NCBI GenBank assembly: GCA_019420305.1
Contig: JAHZHL010000034.1
Coordinates: forward strand, 1 to 64,000
Source: Bacillota bacterium
GTDB taxonomy: Bacteria > Bacillota > Clostridia > Peptostreptococcales > Anaerovoracaceae
DNA length: 64,000 nucleotides
Reading direction: 5' to 3'
Below the pieces are notes generated by a model. It saw only the letters and a program-made list of their open reading frames with translations, was not told where the DNA came from and did not search any database. How positions within the stretch are numbered: the first letter of the stretch is position 1; every line of letters starts with the position of its first letter. Position numbers and translations under genes: made by a program. This document shows positions 32,901-40,887 of the stretch, in pieces.

Positions 32901-34617
32901 GGGGATTCAGGATGAGGTAATTCGCGGAAAATCCACAAAATCGGATCCCGGGACGGGGAATTCAGAAAAAAAGAATGCAAAGCCGCGCAGCGGTTTTCGT
33001 GTGATGATGGGGCTGATCGGAATGGTGAAGCCGATGCTGGGTATCATGCTACTGGCGATTCTGATGGGGTGCGCAGGTAATTTGTGCGCTTCATTTTTGA
33101 CGATTATGGGCGGCTTCGGGCTGCTTTCCGCAATGGATCTTGCCAGCCCGTTCCCGTTGCGGACAGCTGCGGTGATTTTGATTGTGCTGGCGCTGGCGCG
33201 GGCATTTCTGCGGTATGCGGAGCAGGCGTGCAATCATTATATCGCGTTCAAATTGCTGGCGCAGATTCGGCACAAGGTGTTTGCGGCCTTGCGCAGGCTG
33301 GCTCCGGCAAAGCTGGAAGGCAAAGAGCGCGGCAATCTGATTTCCATGATCACTTCGGATATTGAACTGCTGGAAGTTTTTTACGCGCATACCATTTCTC
33401 CGATTGCTATTGCAATTATCACTTCCATTGTGATGATCATTTTTGTCGGAAACTTCTCGATTTCTTTCGGTGTGCTGGCGTTGATCTGCTACCTGCTGGC
33501 AGGTGCCGTAATTCCGCTGATCAACGGGCATTTGGGGAGCGGCAGGGGCAGACAGTACAGGGATAAGTTCGGGGAACTGAATTCGGTGGTACTGGATAAT
33601 CTGCGGGGGATGGATGAAATTCTTCAGTACGATCAGGGAGAGACCCGCAGGGAGCAGATGAAGGAGAAAACGACGATTCTTTCCGGCGCGAATAAGCGTT
33701 TGAAGGCGTTGGAAACAAGGCAGGGAGCAATGACGGATTTTGTGATTATCGCTGCAGCAGGGGTCAGCCTGGTAATGGGCGGATTGCAGGTTTCGGCGGG
33801 AACGCTTAGTTTCGCGGATGCGATGATTGCGGTCATGGCAATGATGAGTTCGTTTGGGCCGGTTGCGGCGCTGTCCAGCCTTTCTAACAATTTGAGCCAG
33901 ACTTTGGCCTGCGGGAATCGGGTGCTGGATCTGCTGAAAGAAGAACCGCAGGTGTATGAGGTGGAAAACGGCGAAGCATTTCCTTTTGACTCGATTGCCG
34001 TGGATCATGTGGATTTTTCTTATGGAAAAAAGAAGATTTTATCACAGTTCCGGGCCCGGTTCCCGAAAGGAGAAATCACAGGCATTCTGGGAAAAAGCGG
34101 GTGCGGAAAATCTACGCTGCTCAAGCTTTTAATGCGTTTCTTTGAAGTGGAACAGGGACAGATTTGTTACGGGGAAACAGATGTAAATCAGATTACAACT
34201 TCAGATCTGCGAAAGCATATTGCCTATGTAACGCAGGAGACTTTTCTCTTTCATGATACGATTGGCAACAATATCCGTCTGGGCAATGCCGGCGCCGCGG
34301 ATTCGGAAGTGGAAGAAGCTGCCCGTAAAGCTTCTCTCCACGATTTTGTAATGAGTCTGCCGGACGGCTACGATACCGAACTTGCGGAGCTGGGGGATTC
34401 CCTCTCCGGCGGTGAACGGCAGAGGATCGGGATTGCAAGAGCGTTTCTCCATGATCCGGACATGATCTTTTTCGATGAGCCGACCAGCAATTTGGACAGC
34501 TTGAACGAAGGAATAATACTGAAAACCCTGCGGGAAGAATGCGATGGCAAAACAGTCGTGCTGGTGTCCCACCGCAAATCCACCATGGGTATTGCCAGGG
34601 AAGTGATTCAGATGTAA
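32881..34617 (+). CDS. ABC transporter, fused permease/ATPase (CydC-like half-transporter)
   Basis: A 578-residue partner of the preceding half-transporter. A charged N-terminal extension of ~40 residues precedes six transmembrane helices and the ATPase domain, with Walker A GKSGCGKST, signature LSGGERQRIGIARAFL, Walker B MIFFDEPTSNLD and H-loop VLVSHRKS. The ATG at 32881 follows AAGGAGGAG and overlaps the previous gene by 20 bases, the usual sign of coupled translation for ABC heterodimers. Both nucleotide sites look complete. It is the last gene of the heme operon. Confidence 0.85.
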   Translation: MKRSENKGIQDEVIRGKSTKSDPGTGNSEKKNAKPRSGFRVMMGLIGMVKPMLGIMLLAILMGCAGNLCASFLTIMGGFGLLSAMDLASPFPLRTAAVILIVLALARAFLRYAEQACNHYIAFKLLAQIRHKVFAALRRLAPAKLEGKERGNLISMITSDIELLEVFYAHTISPIAIAIITSIVMIIFVGNFSISFGVLALICYLLAGAVIPLINGHLGSGRGRQYRDKFGELNSVVLDNLRGMDEILQYDQGETRREQMKEKTTILSGANKRLKALETRQGAMTDFVIIAAAGVSLVMGGLQVSAGTLSFADAMIAVMAMMSSFGPVAALSSLSNNLSQTLACGNRVLDLLKEEPQVYEVENGEAFPFDSIAVDHVDFSYGKKKILSQFRARFPKGEITGILGKSGCGKSTLLKLLMRFFEVEQGQICYGETDVNQITTSDLRKHIAYVTQETFLFHDTIGNNIRLGNAGAADSEVEEAARKASLHDFVMSLPDGYDTELAELGDSLSGGERQRIGIARAFLHDPDMIFFDEPTSNLDSLNEGIILKTLREECDGKTVVLVSHRKSTMGIAREVIQM

Positions 34618-34875
34618 AAGAAAAGCGTTAGAGACACCCGCATAAAATCTCCACAACTTTTCAACGTAAGAGAAACGATGCGGTAAAACATAAACCGGAT
34701 CCGGAAACTCTTAATATTGCACTGAAAAAAACCGGGATCAGATCCGGAACAAAGTATTATGCTGGGGGATACCATGTTTGATATTTTGTGTATGAAAAAC
34801 GCGGGGGGGGGTCCCCCTGATTCCGGGAGACCGCCGCTGTTTTTGCTTTTCCCGATTTGAAATCTCTGCAGCACT

Positions 34876-34916
34876 TAAAATTATAGCAGGCGCGCGGATG
34901 TTGGCAAGGAAAAATC
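34876..34916. repeat. Short dispersed repeat, copy 2
   Basis: It shares TTATAGCAGG, then a CGCG block and TTGGCAAGG, with 11091-11130. At both sites it lies between a gene and adjacent control sequence. Confidence 0.5.
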
Positions 34917-34927
34917 ACGCGCAATGG

Positions 34928-34956
34928 TTACATGAGCAGGTATTTAATGATATAAT
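34928..34956 (+). promoter_or_regulatory. Promoter of the nucleotidyltransferase gene
   Basis: TTACAT (34928-34933) and TATAAT (34951-34956) are 17 bases apart, and AAAAAAGGAG precedes the ATG at 34990. Confidence 0.65.
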
Positions 34957-34989
34957 AGGAAAAATACTTGGAGAAAAAAGGAGTTTGTT

Positions 34990-35910
34990 ATGAAGGAACC
35001 GACTTTAATTATAATGGCGGCGGGAATGGGATCTCGCTACGGAGGTCTCAAGCAGATGGACCCGATTACAGACAAGGGGGAAATTATTCTGGATTTTTCT
35101 CTCTATGACGCCATGATGGCAGGGTTTAAAAAAGTTATCTTTGTAATTAAGGAGGAAATGGAAGAAGACTTCCGCGCTCTGGTTGATGAACGCGCCGGAA
35201 AGTACCTGGAGATAGACTATGCCTTTCAGAAGCTGGACGATCTTCCCGCGAATCGTGAGGTGCCGGAAGGCAGAGAAAAGCCGTGGGGTACGGCTCACGC
35301 GGTTTTGAGCTGTCGTGATAAAATTGAAGGTCCCTTTGCTGTCATCAATGCGGATGACTATTACGGACCGGCGGGATTTCAAAGTATTTATGACTTTCTG
35401 ATCCACAACGAGGATAAAGAGACCTATTCTTACTGTATGGTCGGATTCCGCTTGGAAAACACGATTACGGAAAACGGGCATGTGGCCCGCGGAATTTGTG
35501 AGATTTCCGAAGACGGAACCCTGGCCCGAGTCACAGAGCGGACGAAAATCATGCGGAGACCGGAAGGGATTGCGTATACAGAAGATGATGGGAAAACATG
35601 GAACGTCCTTCCGGGGGAAACGACGGTTTCCATGAACTTCTGGGGATTTACAGAGAGCATGATGAAAGAGCTGCAGGCGCGTTTTCCGGCATTTCTGGAT
35701 GAGACTCTGAAAGAAAATCCTCTGAAAGGAGAGTTTTATCTTCCGGCAGTCGCGGATCAGCTGGTAAAAGAGGGAAAAGCGAAGGTAAAGGTTCTTTCTT
35801 CTCAGGATAAATGGTATGGTGTCACTTATCGCGCGGATAAAGAAATGGTGATGGGGGCGCTCCAATCCATGAAAGACAAGGGATTGTATCCGGAGAAACT
35901 CTGGAAGTAA
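34990..35910 (+). CDS. Sugar-phosphate nucleotidyltransferase family protein
   Basis: A 306-residue cytoplasmic protein of the NTP-transferase fold. The N-terminal nucleotide-binding signature is MAAGMGSRYGGLKQMDPI, with the catalytic Asp pair probably in VINADDYYG and a sugar-binding segment around GVTYRADKE. It should couple a sugar phosphate to a nucleoside triphosphate, giving an NDP-sugar. The substrate is not evident. It stands alone between a promoter and a strong terminator. Confidence 0.85.
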   Translation: MKEPTLIIMAAGMGSRYGGLKQMDPITDKGEIILDFSLYDAMMAGFKKVIFVIKEEMEEDFRALVDERAGKYLEIDYAFQKLDDLPANREVPEGREKPWGTAHAVLSCRDKIEGPFAVINADDYYGPAGFQSIYDFLIHNEDKETYSYCMVGFRLENTITENGHVARGICEISEDGTLARVTERTKIMRRPEGIAYTEDDGKTWNVLPGETTVSMNFWGFTESMMKELQARFPAFLDETLKENPLKGEFYLPAVADQLVKEGKAKVKVLSSQDKWYGVTYRADKEMVMGALQSMKDKGLYPEKLWK

Positions 35911-35952
35911 AAAATTGCCGAAAAATACGCGTTATATGTAAGAGATAAACAG

Positions 35953-35991
35953 AAATCCGGATGGGGTTCAGGCCGCATCCGGATTTTTTTT
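35953..35991 (+). terminator. Terminator after the nucleotidyltransferase gene
   Basis: AAATCCGGATG (35953-35963) pairs with CATCCGGATTT (35976-35986), followed by a T-run. Confidence 0.88.
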
Positions 35992-36003
35992 GCGGGATCG
36001 GAA

Positions 36004-36726
36004 TTATTGGATCGCTTCCAGCGCTTCATTGTGCCGCTGGCTGATCACCGAGTAATACTCTTCCATATAATTCGCGACTTTTGCGTACCACTGGGGATTT
36101 GCCGCGTACCGCTTATTGACTCCTTTTACAGTAGGACTTCCGCCGTAAAGACTGCCACCCGGATTCAGATATCTGGTGGAAAGTCCCTTTGCCACAACAT
36201 TGATCCCCTCTGCTTTGGAGGAAAAGCCGGTCTGTCCATAGCCGAACATGTTGTTTGGCCGGAACATCTGCGTGCCCTTTGCGCTTTCCAGCGAAGCGAT
36301 AGACATAAGAAAGATGCAGTTGACTCCATATTTTTCTTCCGCGTTAACAAAATCTTCTTCCAGTCCGACCAGTCCGTCACTGGTGACAAGTTTTAGATCC
36401 GCGGCTGTTACCCCGCTGGGTTCTCTGAGATCCAGATTATAAATTTCGGATACAGAATAAGCGGGAATCGCTTCCTGGGCGGTAAGACGTTCTGCTGTAT
36501 AAGAGCGGAGCGCATTGGGAATATTTACCTTGCCTGCTGTTTCAGCTTTTGCGTACATGGCCTGTACGTTTGCTTCATCTGTTTCCTTTACCTGCTGCGC
36601 GAATACTTTTGCGGCGAAAAATCCCCCGGCGATTGTGGCGCATAAAAGCAGAAACAGGAACAAGTCAATGATAAGAAGAACCAGGAAACCATTCTTTGAT
36701 TTTCGTTTCTTTTTTACAGATTCCAT
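36004..36726 (-). CDS. Membrane-anchored glucosaminidase-domain cell-wall hydrolase
   Basis: A 240-residue protein with a basic N-terminus, one transmembrane helix (~residues 14-36) and an extracellular glucosaminidase domain (~85-235). Family landmarks include the catalytic Glu region EEKYGVNCIFLMSIASLESAKGT and the NNMFGYG and GGSPTVKGVNKRYA segments. It should cut the glycan strands of peptidoglycan. Upstream on its coding strand GAAAGGATCG precedes the ATG. It is convergent with the nucleotidyltransferase and divergent from the small lipoprotein gene. Confidence 0.85.
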   Translation of the reverse strand: MESVKKKRKSKNGFLVLLIIDLFLFLLLCATIAGGFFAAKVFAQQVKETDEANVQAMYAKAETAGKVNIPNALRSYTAERLTAQEAIPAYSVSEIYNLDLREPSGVTAADLKLVTSDGLVGLEEDFVNAEEKYGVNCIFLMSIASLESAKGTQMFRPNNMFGYGQTGFSSKAEGINVVAKGLSTRYLNPGGSLYGGSPTVKGVNKRYAANPQWYAKVANYMEEYYSVISQRHNEALEAIQ

Positions 36727-36919
36727 AAAAACGATCCTTTCACAACTGTTGATAACCCTGTGGATAACTTTTGATGAAATCCGGGAAGTCCGAACTGTAT
36801 GTTTAAAAGTATACTACATTTTTCTAAAAAGAATATGAAATTTGGAAAAAAGTTCAGATTTCTCTGTTCAACACTGATATAATGAAAGAAAACAGGGTTG
36901 ATTAGGAGATAAGGAAACC

Positions 36920-37504
36920 ATGAGACGAAAGATTGCAGCCGTACTGGTGCTGACCGTGGCGATACTGGCGCTCTGCGGGTGCAGCCTGACACTGACAGAA
37001 CCAAAAGAAGTTGTAAATGATTTTTTTCAGGGACTGAAAACAAAGAATGAAGATGTTCTGATCTTGTACACGGACAATGAAGATATTAATATGCTGCTTC
37101 ACAGCCGGGGCGATGAAGAGGAATTGAACCGGATTTACGAAAGTATCTTCCGGAATTTCTCTTATAAGATTCTTTCCACAGAAAAAAAGAAAGAGGAAAC
37201 GGAGGCAACGGTTACAGCGGAAGTTTCCAATGTGGATTTCAGCAAAGTGCTGAATAACTATCAGAAGCGGGCATACAACTACATGCAGAACAATCTGTAT
37301 TCCGGGAACCTGAGCAAGAAGAAGCTGAACGCAAAATGCCTGTCCATCTTCGCGAACCAGACGGAAAAAGCCAGCCAAAGCACGGAAGTGCGAACCGAGA
37401 CGATTACGATCAATCTGACGAAAAATGATAACTACAGCTGGGATATGCAGCTGACTGAGGAAATGATGGAAATCATTATGGGCGGACTGATTATTCCCAT
37501 GTAA
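36920..37504 (+). CDS. Small lipoprotein of unknown function
   Basis: A 194-residue secreted protein with a lipobox LCGC around Cys21. The mature part (EPKEVVNDFFQGLKTKNEDVLILY) has the alpha/beta pattern seen in clostridial DUF4878/DUF5105-type lipoproteins, which resemble the NTF2-like fold. The function is unknown. It starts behind TTAGGAGATAAGG and is transcribed alone. A stem-loop follows the stop. Confidence 0.8.
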   Translation: MRRKIAAVLVLTVAILALCGCSLTLTEPKEVVNDFFQGLKTKNEDVLILYTDNEDINMLLHSRGDEEELNRIYESIFRNFSYKILSTEKKKEETEATVTAEVSNVDFSKVLNNYQKRAYNYMQNNLYSGNLSKKKLNAKCLSIFANQTEKASQSTEVRTETITINLTKNDNYSWDMQLTEEMMEIIMGGLIIPM

Positions 37505-37534
37505 AAAAGAACGGAACACAGTCTGCTCCGTTCT
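37500..37534 (-). terminator. Terminator shared by the lipoprotein and subtilase genes
   Basis: AGAACGGA (37508-37515) pairs with TCCGTTCT (37527-37534). The minus strand continues TTTTTTAC, so it best serves the leftward subtilase transcript. Confidence 0.7.
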
Positions 37535-37557
37535 GTCCTGCTATTGCCGGATTCGGG

Positions 37558-39450
37558 TTATTTACGAATTTTTACTCTCTTTGCCTTACTGTAAGCGCCA
37601 TAGATTTTTTTGCTCCCGCTTTTTTTGTAAGAACGGATCTTTACATAGTACCGTTTTCCCTTTCTGAGTTTCGTAATCGTTCGCGCTGTCGCAGAGTTTT
37701 TTTTCACCCAGTAGGATTTTGATTTTTTAAACTTTTTATTTTTTGCCAGTTTTATTTGATAGCCGGTGGCTTTTCTGTCTCTTGCCCATCTCACTTTTAA
37801 TTTCTGATTTCGGATATTTTTTACAGAACGGATTTTTCCTGTTTTCGGTGTAATGGTCAGGGTGGTTTTTTTGGAAGCGCTCCTGAAAATTCCCGATGCG
37901 GGAACAGAAATCGTAATGGTCGCCCTGCCAATTCTATTTAGCTTTATTTTGCCGGAACCGGATACGGAAGCAACGCCGGAATTGCTTGATTTAAAGGAAG
38001 GAGCGCCGGAACCGGAGAGTATCGGCTTTAGCATAATGCTTCCGGCAGTGTAAGCTTTTTTGTAGGAAGAACTGACTCCAGAAATCTTCTGGGGTTTCGA
38101 GTCTGTTTTATAGACGGCTTTCTGAACAGCTTTCAGTGGATTGATAATGCCGTACCCATAATGGGTATCATATCCGCGCGCTCCGGCGTCTGTGGCAGTG
38201 GAAGTCAGAATATGAGCGCATTGGGCAGCGGTTATATCAGGATTTATCTGAAATATAAGAGCTGCGATTCCGGCGACATAAGGTGTGGCCGCACTACTCG
38301 CCCCAGCTGTGGATGCCGCGGTATTGCTGCTGGAGGAAAGGGTGTAAAGTCCGCTTCCCGGGCCTGCCAGATCAATGCGGTTGTTGTAGGTGGAAGCTGG
38401 GGAAATGGTGTATTTGCCGTTTGTGTAATTGACTGCCGAAACCGCAAGAACGCTGTTGTAGGACGCGGGATAACGATATTCGTTCATCTTACTGTTTCCT
38501 CCGGAAGCGACGAAAAGGATACTGCTGTTTTTTCGAGAATGATACTGGTCAATCATATTCTGCATAGATTCGTTAGAGGAGCCGCCTCCGCTCAGGCTCA
38601 TGCTTACAACCCGGCATTTTTTATCGGCAGCCCACTGAATCCCACGCATAATATCGGAATCATAGGCGCCGTAATATTTGCCGTTTTCATCTTCCAATTC
38701 CTGAAAGGCGTTTATTATATAGAGATTGGAATTGTAAGCGGATCCTGCGCTCAGTCGTTTATTGTTTCCCACGGCCGCAAGAATTCCGGCCGTGGCAGTT
38801 CCGTGACTGCCGAGGGGACGGATCGCGTCTTTCCCTTCTTCTCTGGTTACAGCATTATAACAGCCCTTTACATTCGCGGCGAGATCCAGATGGGTGACAT
38901 TAGCGCCGCCATCAATTACAGCAACATTAACACCCTTTCCGGTAGCGTAATTCCACGCTGTTTTTCCGGGACCCGCAAGACCGAGTTTAAATATATAGTG
39001 ATATTTGTTCTGGTTGGAAACATATTTTGATGAAGAAATTTCAGAGTCATTAGTAAAGCCATCATAACGGTGGCAGTAATCAGGATGAGCGGCAGAAATT
39101 TCTTTTTTCTGGTTCAGGAGAGGAAGGACTTCTTCCGGTGTTAAATGCTCCGGGAGTTCGACGGGTGCTGTAAGTTGTTTCGAATCACTGAAAAAGAGCG
39201 GACTCAGATTTTCCTGATTTAGAATACTTGAAGCTTCTTTCCGCGAGATATCTTTCGTAAAAGTAACAATGACGCGATCCGGGTTGTATTCCTGCGTGGA
39301 TTTCGCGATATCCGCCGAGTTCCGATCTTTTACTGTCCAGAATTCGGAAGACCGAAAATCTGTGGATCCGAATGTTGGCTGCGTTGTGCCGGTACTGAGA
39401 AATACAGCCGCAATCAGAAGAAAAAGTACTGTATACTGTCTTCTTGGCAT
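37558..39450 (-). CDS. Secreted subtilisin-family (S8) serine protease with basic FN3-like C-terminus
   Basis: A 630-residue exported protease. The signal peptide spans ~1-28, an inhibitor-like propeptide ~50-125 and the S8 catalytic domain ~150-440. The triad is Asp180 (VAVIDGGANVTH), His216 (GSHGTATAGI) and Ser386 (GASSAATPYVAG), with Asn319 (ASGGNS) as the oxyanion residue. The usual GTSMA is relaxed to ASSAA but keeps the Ser. A Big-type Ig-like domain (~450-535) and a basic FN3-like domain (~540-630) ending YGAYSKAKRVKIRK follow. This C-terminal module is the same kind as in the NEAT proteins 14-24 kb away, so a common attachment mode is likely. No LPXTG motif is seen. Confidence 0.88.
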   Translation of the reverse strand: MPRRQYTVLFLLIAAVFLSTGTTQPTFGSTDFRSSEFWTVKDRNSADIAKSTQEYNPDRVIVTFTKDISRKEASSILNQENLSPLFFSDSKQLTAPVELPEHLTPEEVLPLLNQKKEISAAHPDYCHRYDGFTNDSEISSSKYVSNQNKYHYIFKLGLAGPGKTAWNYATGKGVNVAVIDGGANVTHLDLAANVKGCYNAVTREEGKDAIRPLGSHGTATAGILAAVGNNKRLSAGSAYNSNLYIINAFQELEDENGKYYGAYDSDIMRGIQWAADKKCRVVSMSLSGGGSSNESMQNMIDQYHSRKNSSILFVASGGNSKMNEYRYPASYNSVLAVSAVNYTNGKYTISPASTYNNRIDLAGPGSGLYTLSSSSNTAASTAGASSAATPYVAGIAALIFQINPDITAAQCAHILTSTATDAGARGYDTHYGYGIINPLKAVQKAVYKTDSKPQKISGVSSSYKKAYTAGSIMLKPILSGSGAPSFKSSNSGVASVSGSGKIKLNRIGRATITISVPASGIFRSASKKTTLTITPKTGKIRSVKNIRNQKLKVRWARDRKATGYQIKLAKNKKFKKSKSYWVKKNSATARTITKLRKGKRYYVKIRSYKKSGSKKIYGAYSKAKRVKIRK

Positions 39451-39565
39451 TCAAGACACCTCCATTTTAAATAAAAGTGAATTTTCTTACAATTTCCATT
39501 ATATCATTGTGCGGGACCGTCCGTAAACCAAAAAGTGATAAGTGTCGTATATATGCAGATTTTCC

Positions 39566-39593
39566 TTGCTTTTTGAAAAATCTGATGTATAAT
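39566..39593 (+). promoter_or_regulatory. Promoter of the rpsF-ssb-rpsR operon
   Basis: TTGCTT (39566-39571) and TATAAT (39588-39593) are 16 bases apart, upstream of the S6 leader hairpin. Confidence 0.7.
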
Positions 39594-39624
39594 AGAAAGG
39601 CATTGAAATTTTTTAATGTTCTCT

Positions 39625-39646
39625 GCGCCGGTAGAAGAATCGGCGC
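39625..39646 (+). promoter_or_regulatory. Candidate ribosomal S6:S18 leader hairpin
   Basis: GCGCCG (39625-39630) and CGGCGC (39641-39646) pair around GTAGAAGAAT in the 5' leader of rpsF. Leaders of rpsF-rpsR operons often carry a hairpin with a conserved CCG that binds the S6:S18 complex for feedback. The match was made by eye. Confidence 0.5.
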
Positions 39647-39673
39647 CATTTAGTCCACAGGGAGGTGAAACGA

Positions 39674-39961
39674 ATGACAAATTATGAGGTTATGTTCATT
39701 ATTGACCCGGCTTTGGAAGATGAAAAGAAAGAAGCGACGGTTGAAACAGTTCAGCAGATTATCAATGCTGATGGTGAAGTTTCCAAGGTTGACGTATGGG
39801 GTCTGAGAAAGCTTGCGTATCCGATTCAGAAGAAGAACGAAGGCTATTACGTTGTTGCCGAGTTCAAAGCAAGCCCGTCTCTGCCGAAAGAACTGGACAG
39901 AAGACTGAAAATCTCAGATAATGTAATGAGACACATCATTATCAATAAAGATGAAAAATAA
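39674..39961 (+). CDS. rpsF: 30S ribosomal protein S6
   Basis: A 95-residue S6 with the standard fold and motifs (MTNYEVMFIIDPAL, WGLRKLAYPIQKKNEGYY, LKISDNVMRHIIINKDE). It binds 16S rRNA with S18 in the small subunit. The ATG at 39674 follows GGGAGGTGAAACGA; a GTG nine bases earlier overlaps that site and was not used. The first gene of the conserved rpsF-ssb-rpsR operon. Confidence 0.97.
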   Translation: MTNYEVMFIIDPALEDEKKEATVETVQQIINADGEVSKVDVWGLRKLAYPIQKKNEGYYVVAEFKASPSLPKELDRRLKISDNVMRHIIINKDEK

Positions 39962-39975
39962 AGAGGGGTGCAGGT

Positions 39976-40401
39976 ATGAACAATGTGGTATTGATTGGAA
40001 GATTAACCAGAGACCCTGAAGTAAGGTATACTTCCGAGACGCAGATGGCGGTCGCCAGATTCAGCGTCGCGATTGACCGGCCTGTACGTTCAGGCGGCGA
40101 GAAACAGACCGACTTTCCCAGTGTAGTTGTTTTTGGCAAACAGGCGGAAAATTGTGAACGATTTCTGAGGAAGGGAAGGCTGGTCGGCATCCAAGGGAGA
40201 ATTCAGACCGGAAGATATACGAATAAAAACGGCGACACTGTTTATACCACTGAGGTTGTCGCAAACAATGTAGAATTTTTAGACTGGGGTGATCGCAATG
40301 AAAGAAGTGAACGTCCGGCAGCATCCCAATCTTCACAGAAAGAGGATATGGGAATTCCGGATGGATTCCAGGCGATCGAGGATGAAGACATCCCATTCTA
40401 A
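39976..40401 (+). CDS. ssb: Single-stranded DNA-binding protein
   Basis: A 141-residue SSB: an OB-fold in residues 1-105 (MNNVVLIGRLTRDPEVRYT, GRIQTGRYTNKNGDTVYTTEVVA) and a short disordered linker ending in the acidic tip EDEDIPF that recruits partner proteins. It starts behind AGAGGGG and lies between rpsF and rpsR, its classical position in Bacillota. Confidence 0.97.
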   Translation: MNNVVLIGRLTRDPEVRYTSETQMAVARFSVAIDRPVRSGGEKQTDFPSVVVFGKQAENCERFLRKGRLVGIQGRIQTGRYTNKNGDTVYTTEVVANNVEFLDWGDRNERSERPAASQSSQKEDMGIPDGFQAIEDEDIPF

Positions 40402-40419
40402 AAGAAAGGAGATTATGTC

Positions 40420-40650
40420 ATGGAAAAGAGACGTGGCGGAATGAGAAGAAAAAAAGTATGCCAGTTCTGCGCGGATAAGACAGAGACGATTGATTATAAA
40501 GACGTTGACAAACTGAAGAAATATGTAACGGAGAGAGGAAAGATTCTTCCGAAGAGAATCACCGGAACCTGCGCAATTCATCAGAGAGAAGTGACAAAGG
40601 CGATTAAAAGAGCGAGAATTGTAGCGCTTCTGCCATATACAGCGGACTAA
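40420..40650 (+). CDS. rpsR: 30S ribosomal protein S18
   Basis: A 76-residue S18 (KKVCQFCADKTETIDYKD, YVTERGKILPKRITGTC, HQREVTKAIKRARIVALLPY). The two CxxC-type Cys pairs mark the zinc-binding C+ paralog form. Last gene of the operon, followed by a terminator at 40683. Confidence 0.97.
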   Translation: MEKRRGGMRRKKVCQFCADKTETIDYKDVDKLKKYVTERGKILPKRITGTCAIHQREVTKAIKRARIVALLPYTAD

Positions 40651-40682
40651 ATCAATCAGACAAGGTTAAACGAAAACATAAG

Positions 40683-40720
40683 AGGATCAGATGTGAAAAC
40701 AGACTGATCCTTTCTTTTTT
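40683..40720 (+). terminator. Terminator of the rpsF-ssb-rpsR operon
   Basis: AGGATCAG (40683-40690) pairs with CTGATCCT (40704-40711), followed by TTCTTTTTT. Confidence 0.88.
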
Positions 40721-40887
40721 CCTGTTCAGGGCAGAAAAAAAGAAGGATACCGGCGACATTCCTCTTGGAATGTGTGGTACATACTGACACACTCAGCACA
40801 ACATCTAGGGGCAGACAAGAAAAGAAAGTTGTGGTATAATGAACGCAAACCTTTTAGGACGATAGGTGCCTCAGGAAGGAACGATTC

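Larger units (their letters stand above)
34618..34989. other. 372-base intergenic region between the heme operon and the nucleotidyltransferase gene
   Basis: No gene is seen. The region contains repeated CCGGATCCGG/GATCCGGA blocks (about 34697 and 34743), a nine-G run followed directly by T and five C (34803-34817) that can fold on itself, a T-rich stretch after CCGCTG that may end the heme operon, the second copy of the short dispersed repeat and the downstream promoter. Confidence 0.6.

Noticed and set aside
33091..34008. 305-codon open frame antisense to the second ABC exporter half
   Set aside because: Composition rich in His, Arg and Gln typical of shadow frames; the ABC protein on the plus strand is complete.
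35005..35865. 286-codon open frame antisense to the nucleotidyltransferase gene
   Set aside because: Shadow frame with no domain, promoter or ribosome binding site.
38161..39030. 289-codon open frame antisense to the subtilase gene
   Set aside because: It has no ribosome binding site and its translation shows no domain. The subtilase on the other strand has an intact triad and signal peptide.
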